Shown piece by piece: positions 35,389 through 47,920 of a DNA stretch of 64,000 nt. Made by a program: the position numbers and the translations under genes. Source of the stretch: an uncultured Arachnia sp. (lineage in GTDB: Bacteria; Actinomycetota; Actinomycetes; Propionibacteriales; Propionibacteriaceae); NCBI GenBank assembly GCA_947493705.1, contig CANLSH010000013.1:1-64000 (forward strand), written 5' to 3'. Each line of letters opens with the position of its first letter. Positions within the stretch are counted from its first letter, which is position 1. Under the pieces are notes generated by a model. That model worked only from the letters and a program-made list of their open reading frames with translations. It had not been told where the DNA came from and made no database searches.

Positions 35389-36492
35389 TCAGTGAAGAAT
35401 CAGGTCGATGCGCTGGAAGGACTTGACGTCGGTGTAGCCCGTCAATGCCATGGCCTTGCGTAGCCCGCCCGCCAGATTCATAGTGCCATCCGGCACGTGA
35501 GAGGGACCGTTCACGACTTCCTCCAGAGAGCCCACCTGGTCAAAGAAGACACGTTCGCCGCGAGGAAGTGTGGCGTGCCAGGCCTCAGGACCCCAGTGCC
35601 AGCCACGGCCCGGCGCCTCGGTGGCGCGAGCCAGGGGCGAGCCCACCATCACCGCGTCAGCGCCGCAGGCAATGGCCTTGGCGACATCCCCGGAACGGCC
35701 GACGGCGCCGTCGGCAATGAGGTGGACGTAGCGGCCACCCGATTCCTCCAGATAATCGCGGCGAGCCTCCGCCACATCCGCCACGGCCGAGGCCATCGGC
35801 ACCTCGATGCCGAGCACAGAGGCCGTTGTGTGGGCGGCGCCGCCGCCGAACCCGACAAGAACCCCGGCCGCACCTGCACGCATCAGATGCAGCGCCGTCC
35901 TGTAGGTGGCACACCCGCCCACGATGACGGGTGTCTCGAATCCGTAAATGAACTCCTTGAGGTTCAGCACCTCATCCGAACCATCAACATGCTCGGCGGA
36001 TACCGTGGTGCCGCGCACCATGAAGAAGTCAAGGCCCGCCTTCTCGATGACCGAGGCAAACCTCAGAGTGTTCGCGGGCGTGAGCGCGCCCGCCACGGGC
36101 ACCCCTGCATCGCGGATCTCCTGGAGACGTTGGGCAATCAACTCGCCCTTGACGGGCTCCGCATAGATGTGTTGCATCCGGCGAGTGGCCGTCACCTGGT
36201 CCATCGGCTCCGTGAGCTGCTCGTACTGACTGGAGGGGTCCTCGTACCGGGTCCACAGGCCCTCCAGGTTGAGCACACCCAGGCCGCCGAGCTGGCCCAT
36301 CCGGATGGCGGTGGCTGGCGACATGACCGAATCCATGGGTGCGGCGACGATGGGAGTCGCAAAGGTCAGCGCATCGATCTTCCAGGACAGATCCACCTCG
36401 TGTTCGCTGCGTGTGCGGCGCGTCGGCGCGATGGCGACGTCGTCGAAGGAATGGGCGCTGGTGGCGCGCTTGCTGCGTCCGAGCTCGTACAT
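35389..36492 (-). CDS. guaB3: GuaB3 family IMP dehydrogenase-related protein
   Basis: A 367-residue (beta/alpha)8 protein related to IMP dehydrogenase without CBS domains, the GuaB3 group conserved in Actinomycetota and encoded next to guaB. It shares AAPMDSVMSP and IADGAVGRSGD. The loop that carries the catalytic Cys in true IMPDH (GSICTT in the neighbour) here reads GGAAHTT, with no Cys. Its role is therefore uncertain; some GuaB3 proteins in other phyla have GMP reductase activity. It is 23 bp after guaB. Confidence 0.88.
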   Translation of the reverse strand: MYELGRSKRATSAHSFDDVAIAPTRRTRSEHEVDLSWKIDALTFATPIVAAPMDSVMSPATAIRMGQLGGLGVLNLEGLWTRYEDPSSQYEQLTEPMDQVTATRRMQHIYAEPVKGELIAQRLQEIRDAGVPVAGALTPANTLRFASVIEKAGLDFFMVRGTTVSAEHVDGSDEVLNLKEFIYGFETPVIVGGCATYRTALHLMRAGAAGVLVGFGGGAAHTTASVLGIEVPMASAVADVAEARRDYLEESGGRYVHLIADGAVGRSGDVAKAIACGADAVMVGSPLARATEAPGRGWHWGPEAWHATLPRGERVFFDQVGSLEEVVNGPSHVPDGTMNLAGGLRKAMALTGYTDVKSFQRIDLILH

Positions 36493-36515
36493 GATGGTGC
36501 TCCTAGCCCGGGCGC

Positions 36516-38841
<2,326 letters not shown>

Positions 38842-38885
38842 GGAGGTGTCTTACGGGGCCAATGTGGCAACGCCACCCTTCCCGC

Positions 38886-38984
38886 TGGTCGAGTAGCAGC
38901 CGACGAGGAACGAGTCTGCTGCGTGTCGAGACCGTTGTCGGGCAGATGAGGTCTCGACACGTCGCTGGCGCTCCTACTCGACCA
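38886..38984. repeat. Inverted pair of TGGTCGAGTAG / GTGTCGAGACC repeat units
   Basis: The left half runs TGGTCGAGTAG (38886-38896) to GTGTCGAGACC (38923-38933). The right half is inverted, GGTCTCGACAC (38950-38960) to CTACTCGACCA (38974-38984). Intergenic sequences of this form are common in actinobacterial genomes as palindromic repeats. It lies between the groEL terminator and the COG3910 gene. Confidence 0.75.
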
Positions 38985-39008
38985 TCGGGGGCCGCGGAGC
39001 AGACGAGC

Positions 39009-39037
39009 GGACCCCGGGGCTTCAAGCCCCGGGGTCC
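39009..39037 (-). terminator. Terminator hairpin after groEL
   Basis: A 14-bp perfect stem GGACCCCGGGGCTT / AAGCCCCGGGGTCC with TTCAA forming the practical loop, 33 bases downstream of the groEL stop on the minus strand. It is GC-rich without a marked T run. Confidence 0.75.
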
Positions 39038-39069
39038 ACTTGTTCTGCGTCGGTGTCAGCTGCGCTGAC

Positions 39070-40668
<1,599 letters not shown>

Positions 40669-40965
40669 CTACTTCGAGACGACGGCGAGGATGTCGCGGG
40701 CATTCAGGAGCAGGTACTCCTGGCCGTCATACTTAACCTCGGTGCCGCCGTACTTGGAGAAGATGACGACGTCGCCCTCGGCGACATCCATGGGCACACG
40801 CTTGCCCTTGTCATCGGTGCGGCCGGGACCGATGGCCGCAACGCGGCCTTCCTGCGGCTTCTCCTTGGCGGTGTCCGGGATGACAAGCCCTGAAGCGGTG
40901 GTCTGCTCGGCTTCGAGGGGAGCAACGAGGACACGGTCCTCGAGCGGCTTGATCGTGGTTGCCAC
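40669..40965 (-). CDS. groES: Co-chaperonin GroES (10 kDa)
   Basis: The 98-residue heptameric lid of GroEL, with the mobile loop region ([14 protein letters not shown]), [15 protein letters not shown] and [18 protein letters not shown]. It is the first gene of the groES-groEL operon; CIRCE and a sigma-A-like promoter lie about 130-170 bp upstream. Confidence 0.97.
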   Translation of the reverse strand: MATTIKPLEDRVLVAPLEAEQTTASGLVIPDTAKEKPQEGRVAAIGPGRTDDKGKRVPMDVAEGDVVIFSKYGGTEVKYDGQEYLLLNARDILAVVSK

Positions 40966-41098
40966 GTCAAACCCCTTTCTGTAGTTCTCCGGCTGAGCCG
41001 GTGATGTTCTGGGTTTATGGGTACTGCCACGTGAATGGAAACGTCGTCGCGGTCCGTCCCATCACGCTGGCACCCGGAGAGTCCAAGTGCCAATGGAC

Positions 41099-41127
41099 AA
41101 ACTACACCGGACTTAGCACTCGCTCAA
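41099..41127 (-). promoter_or_regulatory. Predicted groES-groEL promoter
   Basis: On the minus strand, TTGAGC (41122-41127) and TAGTTT (41099-41104) are separated by 17 bp, fitting a housekeeping sigma factor. The -35 hexamer lies inside the 9-base CIRCE spacer, so HrcA binding should block RNA polymerase. Transcription would start near 41092, leaving a leader of about 125 bases. Confidence 0.7.
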
Positions 41128-41139
41128 CCCGAGTGCCAG
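41113..41139. promoter_or_regulatory. CIRCE element (HrcA operator)
   Basis: TTAGCACTC, nine bases, GAGTGCCAG: the standard inverted repeat for the heat-shock repressor HrcA (consensus TTAGCACTC-N9-GAGTGCTAA), with the second arm differing at two bases. It overlaps the groES promoter. hrcA itself is not in this window. Confidence 0.93.
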
Positions 41140-41227
41140 ATGAGAGCGGCTCGAGGGCCGGGGCGGACTCGGGTTCCGTGCAGCTCCCTGCGTGAGGAGG
41201 AGGCGCCAGGAAGCACTGCCTGGGGGG

Positions 41228-42976
41228 CTACAGCGATCGCTCTCGTGTATCGAACTCCACGATCTCGTCGCCCAGTTCTGCCAACAAGGCATGTCGGGCC
41301 TCGCGACGGCGTCTCTGTTCGATTGGGTCGGGCACCGGAGCGGCCGCAATCAGCCGCTTGGTGTACTCCTCCCGCGGGTACATCAATACCTGCTCACGGT
41401 CGCCGCGCTCAACCACCTTTCCGTACTGCATCACCACGACACGGTGTGCCAGGGAGTCAATGACGGCCAGATCGTGGCTGATGAACAGGCACGCAAATCC
41501 GAACTGGGTCTGCAACTCGATCAGCATTGCCAGCACCGAGGCCTGCACGGACACGTCCAGCGCTGAGGTGGGTTCGTCTGCGATCAGCAGGTCCGGCTGC
41601 AGGGACAGCGCCCGTGCGATGGAGACGCGCTGGCGCTGGCCGCCGGAGAGTTCGTGCGGGTAGCGGTTGTAGGCACTTCTGGGAAGGTGCACGGCTTCCA
41701 GCAGGTCCAGGACCTTCTGTTCCCGCTCTTTGCCCTTGGCCACCTTGTGCACGCTCATGGGCTCGGCAATGACATCGCCCACTGGGAGGCGGGGGTTCAA
41801 TGATGCGGCTGGATCCTGAAAGATCACGCCGATGCGTTTGCGCAGCTCATTGGCCGCTTTGCCCTTGGTACTGAGCGCCTCGGTGCCCAGGACCCTCACC
41901 TCACCACTGGTGGAGGGGATCAGACCAAGTAGCGCTCGTCCGATAGTGGATTTGCCGGATCCGGACTCCCCGACGAGCCCGACGATCTCCCCTCGTTTCA
42001 CGTCGAGCGACACCCCGTCCACGGCTCGGAAGGGTTTCTTGCCCTCCCTTTTGTAGTCGACGACGAGGTCCTTGACCTCGAGTGCCATGCCAGCATCCGG
42101 CGCCACGGGGTTGGGGGCCGTGCCGAACTGGCCATGTCCTTCGCCCAGGTGGGGGACGGCGCTGAGGAGTCGCCGGGTGTAGGGGTGCTGTGGGTTCATC
42201 AGCACCTCTTCCGCTGTTCCGCGCTCGACGATGTCGCCCTTGAACATGACGGCAACACGATCCGCCATGTCAGCCACAACACCCATGTTGTGGGTGATGA
42301 GCAGGATGCCCGTGTTGAGCTTGTCCTTCAGGGAGCGCAGCAGGTCCAGGATGTCTGCCTGCACCGTGACGTCCAGCGCGGTGGTGGGTTCGTCGGCGAT
42401 GATGATTTCCGGGTCGCAGGTGAGTGCCATGGCAATGACGACACGTTGACGCATACCTCCCGAGAGCTCATGCGGGTACTCGTTCGCCCTCCGCTCGGCG
42501 GCAGGGATGCCCACTGAGTCCAACAACTGCACGGCACGGTCCCACGCCTGTCTGCCGTGGGCGATGTCGTGCACCTCCATGGACTCCGTCAGCTGCTCAC
42601 CGATCTTGATCACGGGGTTGAGCGCTGTCATGGGTTCCTGGAAAACCATGGCGACGCGGCGGCCCCGGATAGAGCGCAGCGCACGGGTCGACATCTCACT
42701 GATGACGTTGTCGGCCACCTGGGTTTTGCCCCCGATGCGCGCTGATTTGGGCAGCAGTCCGAGGGCGGTGGTGGCGGTGACCGACTTGCCGGAACCTGAT
42801 TCACCGACCAGTGCAACCACTTCACCCGGCATCACCGCAAGATCCAGTCCCTTGACGGCATGGACGCGTCCGAACTCGGTCTTGAAATTGACGTCCAACT
42901 CGGTGAACTTCAGCACGGGATCCGTGACGGCGTTGTAGGCCGCGGACGATTGGCTTTCAGAATAGCTGGTGCTCAT
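41228..42976 (-). CDS. Oligopeptide ABC importer, fused ATP-binding protein
   Basis: A 582-residue protein with two nucleotide-binding domains (OppD-like about 20-280, OppF-like about 315-560), each with Walker A GESGSGKS, signature LSGGMRQRV or LSGGQRQRV, and Walker B IIADEPTTALDV or LIADEPTSALDV. Single-chain OppDF fusions are common in Actinomycetota. It follows the OppC-like permease gene by 12 bp, last in the operon order SBP-oppB-oppC-oppDF. Confidence 0.93.
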   Translation of the reverse strand: MSTSYSESQSSAAYNAVTDPVLKFTELDVNFKTEFGRVHAVKGLDLAVMPGEVVALVGESGSGKSVTATTALGLLPKSARIGGKTQVADNVISEMSTRALRSIRGRRVAMVFQEPMTALNPVIKIGEQLTESMEVHDIAHGRQAWDRAVQLLDSVGIPAAERRANEYPHELSGGMRQRVVIAMALTCDPEIIIADEPTTALDVTVQADILDLLRSLKDKLNTGILLITHNMGVVADMADRVAVMFKGDIVERGTAEEVLMNPQHPYTRRLLSAVPHLGEGHGQFGTAPNPVAPDAGMALEVKDLVVDYKREGKKPFRAVDGVSLDVKRGEIVGLVGESGSGKSTIGRALLGLIPSTSGEVRVLGTEALSTKGKAANELRKRIGVIFQDPAASLNPRLPVGDVIAEPMSVHKVAKGKEREQKVLDLLEAVHLPRSAYNRYPHELSGGQRQRVSIARALSLQPDLLIADEPTSALDVSVQASVLAMLIELQTQFGFACLFISHDLAVIDSLAHRVVVMQYGKVVERGDREQVLMYPREEYTKRLIAAAPVPDPIEQRRRREARHALLAELGDEIVEFDTRERSL

Positions 42977-42988
42977 GGTGCAAGTTCC

Positions 42989-44014
42989 TCAGTCCATCTG
43001 CTGGCGTGGGTCAAAAGCATCGCGTAGTCCGTCACCAATGAAGTTGACGGTCAGGGCGATGATCAGGATGAAGACACCGGGCCACCAGAACAGCCAGGGC
43101 CGCGTGGTCAGTGCATTCTGATAATCGGAGATCAACAGCCCGAGCGAGGTGTCCGGCGGCCGTACCCCAAAGCCCAAAAAGGACAGTGCCGTCTCCAGCA
43201 GGATGGCCGCCGAGATCAGCAATGTGGCGTTGACGATGATGGTCCCGAGTGTGTTGGGCAGGATGTGGCGCACGATGATGCGGGGAGTCGGGGTGCCGAT
43301 GGCGCGCGCAGCCGCAACGAATTCTCGTTCGCGGAGCGAGAGCACCTCGGCGCGGACCAGACGGGCCAGGCCCGTCCAAATCACCAGCCCCAACACCAAT
43401 GCCAGCCCGAGAACCCCTGCGTCGGATGCGATCTGTCCGAGCACGGCAGCCAGGACGAGGAGCGGGATGATGATGAAGAGGTCGGTGGTGCGCATGAGGA
43501 ATGCCTCCACCAGCCCGCGCAGGTAGCCCGCGGCCGCGCCGACCACGGTGCCGATGATCGTGGCGAGGAGGCCCACCGCGAAGGCAATGAAGAGCGAGAT
43601 CTGGGTGCCGCGCATCACGAGCGCAAAATAGTCCTTGCCGATCGTGTCCTGCCCGAAGGGGTGTTCTCCGACGGACGGTGGCCAGAACGTCACAGTGGGG
43701 GCGCCCCCATTGACCGGTGGGTAGAGATCATTGAAGTTCTTGTCCCACCAACCGGGAATCGGCCCGACGCCGATCGAGGTGTAAGCGAGCAAAACCACAA
43801 ACAGGAGAACGGCCAGCGCAACCATCGCGGCTCGGTGCCGCAGGAAGCGACGTCGCACCAGCGCGCCCTGGGAGTAGGACTTCTCTGTCTTGCCCTCCAA
43901 GTCCTCCTCCACCGACAGCATGGAATCCAGCGGTTCCGTCTTCTCCGGCATGGAGTCATCAGTCTTTTCGGGCATGGCGGGCTCCGTCCCTCGGCGCTGA
44001 TCGTCGTTGCTCAT
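42989..44014 (-). CDS. Oligopeptide ABC importer permease, OppC-like
   Basis: A 341-residue permease with a hydrophilic N-terminus (about 1-55), six transmembrane helices and the EAA motif region FVAAARAIGTPTPRIIVRHI. The start at 44014 overlaps the OppB-like gene stop by 4 bp. It pairs with that permease in the peptide importer. Confidence 0.92.
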   Translation of the reverse strand: MSNDDQRRGTEPAMPEKTDDSMPEKTEPLDSMLSVEEDLEGKTEKSYSQGALVRRRFLRHRAAMVALAVLLFVVLLAYTSIGVGPIPGWWDKNFNDLYPPVNGGAPTVTFWPPSVGEHPFGQDTIGKDYFALVMRGTQISLFIAFAVGLLATIIGTVVGAAAGYLRGLVEAFLMRTTDLFIIIPLLVLAAVLGQIASDAGVLGLALVLGLVIWTGLARLVRAEVLSLREREFVAAARAIGTPTPRIIVRHILPNTLGTIIVNATLLISAAILLETALSFLGFGVRPPDTSLGLLISDYQNALTTRPWLFWWPGVFILIIALTVNFIGDGLRDAFDPRQQMD

Positions 44015-45531
44015 CGTGCGATCCTCGGATCAAGGAAGGCATACGCGATGTCGGCGATCATGTTCATCACGACGGCGGCCGTACCCGTCACCAGGAAGAA
44101 TCCCATTACGGGGTTGGGGTCCACAGCCTGCAAGCCGGTACGGAAGAGGTTCCCCATCCCTTGCCAACCGAAGACCGTCTCGGTGATCACCGCACCGCCA
44201 ATGAGGCCAGCAAAATCGAACGCGACGATGGTGGCGAGCGGGATCAGGGAATTCCGCAGCGCGTGCCGCATGATCACATTGCGTTCGGAGATCCCCTTGG
44301 AGCGAGCTGTGCGGATGTAGTCCTGGTTCAGGACTTCCAGCATCGAAGCTCTCGTGTAGCGGGTGTAGCTGGCGATCGATATCAGGGTCAACACGATCGT
44401 CGGCAAAATCAGGGCCGTGAGTGCATCGAGTGCCTCACCCCAGTACCCGGCGTCCAAGTTGGGGGTCTGTGACCCGACGGTGGGGATGGGGCGAGACTGA
44501 ATCTGGAGGTACGCATTCCAGTTGCTCAGAAGCAGATCCACCAGTGCAATGAAGGCGGACACGATGGCCAACACCACTGATCCGATGATCGCCCTCTTCC
44601 GGGAGAAACCACCGAGCAGGAGCCCTGCCACGACTGCGGCCGCTACACCCGCGACGAAGCAAGCGAGCAGCACCCACGTGTTGGGCTCATTCAGCAACAC
44701 GCCACGCATGACCGCGTATCCAATGATGGCCACGGCGCCCGTCGCCAGCATGGCGTTGCGCACCTTTTTGTTCGTCAACCCCGCCCCCAAGTAAAGAATG
44801 AGGACAGCGGCACCGATGACTCCCAGAATGTAGATCGGCAACCCGATGGCCGGTCTCCTGACCCAGTTCACCGCTTCGAAGTAGAACATGGTGCCGGCGA
44901 AGACGACCGCCAATGCACCGAACGTCATGAGTCGGCGCTTGACGTCGCCGCCCAGCGCAGCCTGCACCACGAAAGCGAGAATCAGTGCAATCACGATGAC
45001 CGTCACCACGGTCCACGATGGGTCCACAAGCCAGTTGTTGAACTCGATGGCGGCGTAGTGCTTGAGCAGCACGGCGGCCCAGAAGACGGGCAGGGAGTAG
45101 AACACGAAGGCCATCAGGGTGGTGGCGTAGTCAAATCCGCTGTACTGCCGCACAGCGGTGAGGATGCCCAACGTGACGCCGATCACGATGGCGAGCACGG
45201 TGGCCAGGACCACCAGGCGCAATGTCGAACCTGCTGCGGTGACAACCAGGCTGTTCACGTCCTGGCCCGCCGCATTCGTACCGAGATTACAGGCGCCAAT
45301 CAGGCACTTGGACGCGCCTGCGAGCCACGTGAAATACCGCGTGTACCAGGGCAGATCCAACCGCATGTTGATGATGCGCTGCTGGATCAAGCTTTCCCGG
45401 TTGTCGGCACTCGATTCACGCAGGTCTCCCAATGGGTCCCCCGAGTTGATGGTCAGGACGTAGAGCAGCGCTGATCCCAGTACGAGGACCATCAAAGAAA
45501 TACCCAGCCGTTTGGCAATGAACTTGATCAC
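44011..45531 (-). CDS. Oligopeptide ABC importer permease, OppB-like, with inserted membrane domain
   Basis: The N-terminal (1-165) and C-terminal (about 360-506) parts match OppB permeases, with the EAA loop NQDYIRTARSKGISERNVIM. Between them lie about 190 extra residues with some five to six hydrophobic segments, so the protein is 506 residues rather than ~310-340. The insertion is in frame and the flanking OppB parts look intact. Its role is unknown; it may be typical of an actinobacterial subfamily. It overlaps oppC by 4 bp. Confidence 0.88.
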   Translation of the reverse strand: MIKFIAKRLGISLMVLVLGSALLYVLTINSGDPLGDLRESSADNRESLIQQRIINMRLDLPWYTRYFTWLAGASKCLIGACNLGTNAAGQDVNSLVVTAAGSTLRLVVLATVLAIVIGVTLGILTAVRQYSGFDYATTLMAFVFYSLPVFWAAVLLKHYAAIEFNNWLVDPSWTVVTVIVIALILAFVVQAALGGDVKRRLMTFGALAVVFAGTMFYFEAVNWVRRPAIGLPIYILGVIGAAVLILYLGAGLTNKKVRNAMLATGAVAIIGYAVMRGVLLNEPNTWVLLACFVAGVAAAVVAGLLLGGFSRKRAIIGSVVLAIVSAFIALVDLLLSNWNAYLQIQSRPIPTVGSQTPNLDAGYWGEALDALTALILPTIVLTLISIASYTRYTRASMLEVLNQDYIRTARSKGISERNVIMRHALRNSLIPLATIVAFDFAGLIGGAVITETVFGWQGMGNLFRTGLQAVDPNPVMGFFLVTGTAAVVMNMIADIAYAFLDPRIAR

Positions 45532-45664
45532 GGTCAGTCCTTCTCATGTTTCGGTTCGGCCGCCACCTACGGCTGGCCGGTGAGCCGCAGCTTGTGACAA
45601 CTGGGGGAAGCCTACTTTGCTCAGATGCGTTCATGTCGGCTGGCGGAGTATCTGGACGGAGAAG

Positions 45665-45701
45665 CGGGGCAGGAGGTCCGCCATGGATTACTCCTGCCCC
45701 G
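45665..45701 (-). terminator. Hairpin between the SBP gene and the OppB-like gene
   Basis: CGGGGCAGGAG pairs with CTCCTGCCCCG, an 11-bp perfect stem with a 15-base loop, starting 35 bases after the SBP stop on the minus strand. It may attenuate readthrough so that the abundant binding protein exceeds the permease, a common feature of Opp operons. Confidence 0.7.
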
Positions 45702-45735
45702 TCTCGATTCAGGTCAGCGAAGCCTCACGCTGACA

Positions 45736-47592
45736 TCATTCAACTACCCACTGGCCGGCATTCCAGCTCACGCCGTCCTGCGTTGCGGTGGGCCTGACGT
45801 TTTCGATGGCGGAGTCATAGGCCACCAGACCGGGATGGGCATACAGCGGGATGCCGTACAGCGTGTCCCACAGCAACTCCTCGATGATCACAGTCTGCTC
45901 ATCGTGCACCTCAGGATCGAGCGAACTTGCAAGAGTGTCCCAAGCTGCGTCGACCTCCTCGTTGCTGTACTCCCCGAAGTTCTGCGGCAGGCCGGTGGAG
46001 TAGATGTTCTGGCCCGAAGCAATCTGACCGGAACCTGACCAAGCAAACAGCGCCACCTCGTAGTCGCCGTTCACGAGATCCTCGGAGAAGAAATTTTCCG
46101 AGCCGACATCGGTGACGTTGAAGCCAGCGTCGGCACAGGATGCCTGGATGGCGGCAACTGTTTCGGTGCGGCGCTGGTTCGGAGCGCGGTAGCCAATGCG
46201 GACGTCAATGGGAGTGGCGACGCCTGATTCGGCGACCTTCTCCTGCGCTGCTTCAATGTCCACTTCGTCATAGCGACCGTCATAGGCTTCTGAGACAACT
46301 TCGTCGTAGCCGTCCTGGAAGGGGAAGATCTCGCGCGCGTTCATGAGGACGGCGTCCTCGCTGATGGGCTTGATCAGGGAATCGAGGATGCGTTGACGCG
46401 GCAAGCACAGTGCGAAGGCCTCGCGCAGCGCCAGTCCGCCTTGGGCGTCGGAGAAGACGTTGTTGTCGCGGAAGTTGAAGTCAACGTGCTCCCAGGTGAG
46501 GGTCGGCTCAGTGGCCACGGTGACGGAGTCGCCGATGTTCTCCAGCTGCGCAACTGCGTCGACGGTGGCCTGCGGCTCAATGATATTGACGTCACTGTTC
46601 TGCAGAGCCTGCGGCATGGCCGCATCCTCCAGGAAGCGGTAGATCCAGTTCCTGGTGGCGGCGGGAGTGCCCCAGTACTGGTCGTTGGCCTCCAGGGTGA
46701 GGGCGGTATCGCTCCAGCCGCTTCCGGTCAGCATGTAACGGCCCATGGAAGGTGTCATTGAGGGGTCGGGCAGTTCGCCCGGATTAAAGGTCCAGCCATC
46801 ATTCCAGAAGTCAGCGGCCTGCTCCACCGTCGCTGCATCCTGGTCCAGGATGGCCTGCGCCAGGGCGTCAGGTTCCAAGCCAGACTCCTGCGCCACGATG
46901 TGCGAGGGCAACGTGTAGCTGCCCACCATGAGCTTCCAGTCAGGGTTCTTGGTGTCGAAGGTGACAGTGAACTCCTTGCTGCCAACCTCCCCCTGGGGAC
47001 CCCCCGTGGCGTCAGCCGCGAAGGACGCACTCACGTTGTCGAACACAGCTTCGGCCTCGGGATCTTCTTGGCTCGCGTAGCCCGGGACGAGCCATTCCGG
47101 GTTCTGGCTGGCGAACTCGAGGAGATAGTCATTGATGGTGACGGGGGTTCCGTCCGACCATGCGGCATCCTCGGCAATCGTGTACTGAACTTCGAGCGGA
47201 TCCTCAGAGATCACCTCGACGGTGCCGAACTCAGTGTTGTCACAGATGGTGCCGTCCGTACCGAAGTAGACGAATCCGGAGAACATCTGCTGAGCGATCA
47301 CGCTGTTGTAGGTGGAATAAGTTCTGTTGGTGTAGGAGTTGTAGCCGTTCCAAGGGCCCGGTCCGGCGGAGTAGCTCACTTCACCATCCGAGGTTTCGGT
47401 GATGCCGACATCCTGTCGGCAGGCATCGCCCTCCTCCATCTGGCCGGTCTCAGTGGCCTCCATCGTGGCGGTGTCCTCGGTACCCGCGGGGTCCGTGGTG
47501 GTACCCGGATCCTCGCTCGTGCAGGCACCCAGCACGAGCGCACCGCTCAGCACCAGGCCGAGCGTTGCTCCGCCCTTTGATCTCAACTTCAT
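45736..47592 (-). CDS. Oligopeptide-binding lipoprotein (SBP_bac_5 family)
   Basis: A 618-residue substrate-binding protein with signal peptide and lipobox VLGAC (lipidated Cys24), an acidic Thr/Glu-rich linker, then a long SBP_bac_5 domain with YAEDAAWSDGTPVTIND-like content and family motifs. The start at 47592 (MKLRSKG) has AAGGAG upstream; a longer frame to 47748 is rejected. It is the first gene of the importer operon; the cognate transporter genes follow. Confidence 0.92.
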   Translation of the reverse strand: MKLRSKGGATLGLVLSGALVLGACTSEDPGTTTDPAGTEDTATMEATETGQMEEGDACRQDVGITETSDGEVSYSAGPGPWNGYNSYTNRTYSTYNSVIAQQMFSGFVYFGTDGTICDNTEFGTVEVISEDPLEVQYTIAEDAAWSDGTPVTINDYLLEFASQNPEWLVPGYASQEDPEAEAVFDNVSASFAADATGGPQGEVGSKEFTVTFDTKNPDWKLMVGSYTLPSHIVAQESGLEPDALAQAILDQDAATVEQAADFWNDGWTFNPGELPDPSMTPSMGRYMLTGSGWSDTALTLEANDQYWGTPAATRNWIYRFLEDAAMPQALQNSDVNIIEPQATVDAVAQLENIGDSVTVATEPTLTWEHVDFNFRDNNVFSDAQGGLALREAFALCLPRQRILDSLIKPISEDAVLMNAREIFPFQDGYDEVVSEAYDGRYDEVDIEAAQEKVAESGVATPIDVRIGYRAPNQRRTETVAAIQASCADAGFNVTDVGSENFFSEDLVNGDYEVALFAWSGSGQIASGQNIYSTGLPQNFGEYSNEEVDAAWDTLASSLDPEVHDEQTVIIEELLWDTLYGIPLYAHPGLVAYDSAIENVRPTATQDGVSWNAGQWVVE

Positions 47593-47615
47593 GTCTTCTC
47601 CTTGTCGACGCCGAC

Positions 47616-47649
47616 GTCTCCCCGTTGTGGGGATCAATGGTGGGGAGAC
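47616..47649. promoter_or_regulatory. Inverted repeat in the importer leader
   Basis: GTCTCCCC (47616-47623) pairs with GGGGAGAC (47642-47649), 8-bp arms with an 18-base loop that itself contains CCCC-GTTGT-GGGG. It lies 24 bp upstream of the binding-protein start, probably within the transcript, so it may affect translation or be an operator. Confidence 0.5.
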
Positions 47650-47755
47650 TATCCACACAACCGGGCATTGGGAACCCTTACACGGCGGTGAGACCATTTC
47701 GTTACCCAATATTCGCTCCCACGCTTGGCCTTGGGTCTTGGATATCACGTTCGTT

Positions 47756-47920
47756 AGGAAGCGCTGATCAATGCTGTTCTCGGCGAGGACTTGGCCGGGC
47801 GGGATGAGATGGTGTCACTTACATCTGGTGCGTGTACTGGATGTCCATATCCAGATGTAGGGGCACCAGATCGCCCGATCCGGTGCGCCGCAGCCAGGAC
47901 ATGATTGATCAGTGATTCCT
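47756..47920. mobile_element. MITE-like element, complete copy C
   Basis: 165 bp with imperfect terminal inverted repeats (AGGAAGCGCTGATCAAT; the other end is AGGAATCACTGATCAAT in reverse complement), nearly identical to copy B at 110-275. It sits about 160 bp upstream of the importer gene. No clear target-site duplication is visible and no reading frame is convincing. Confidence 0.8.
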
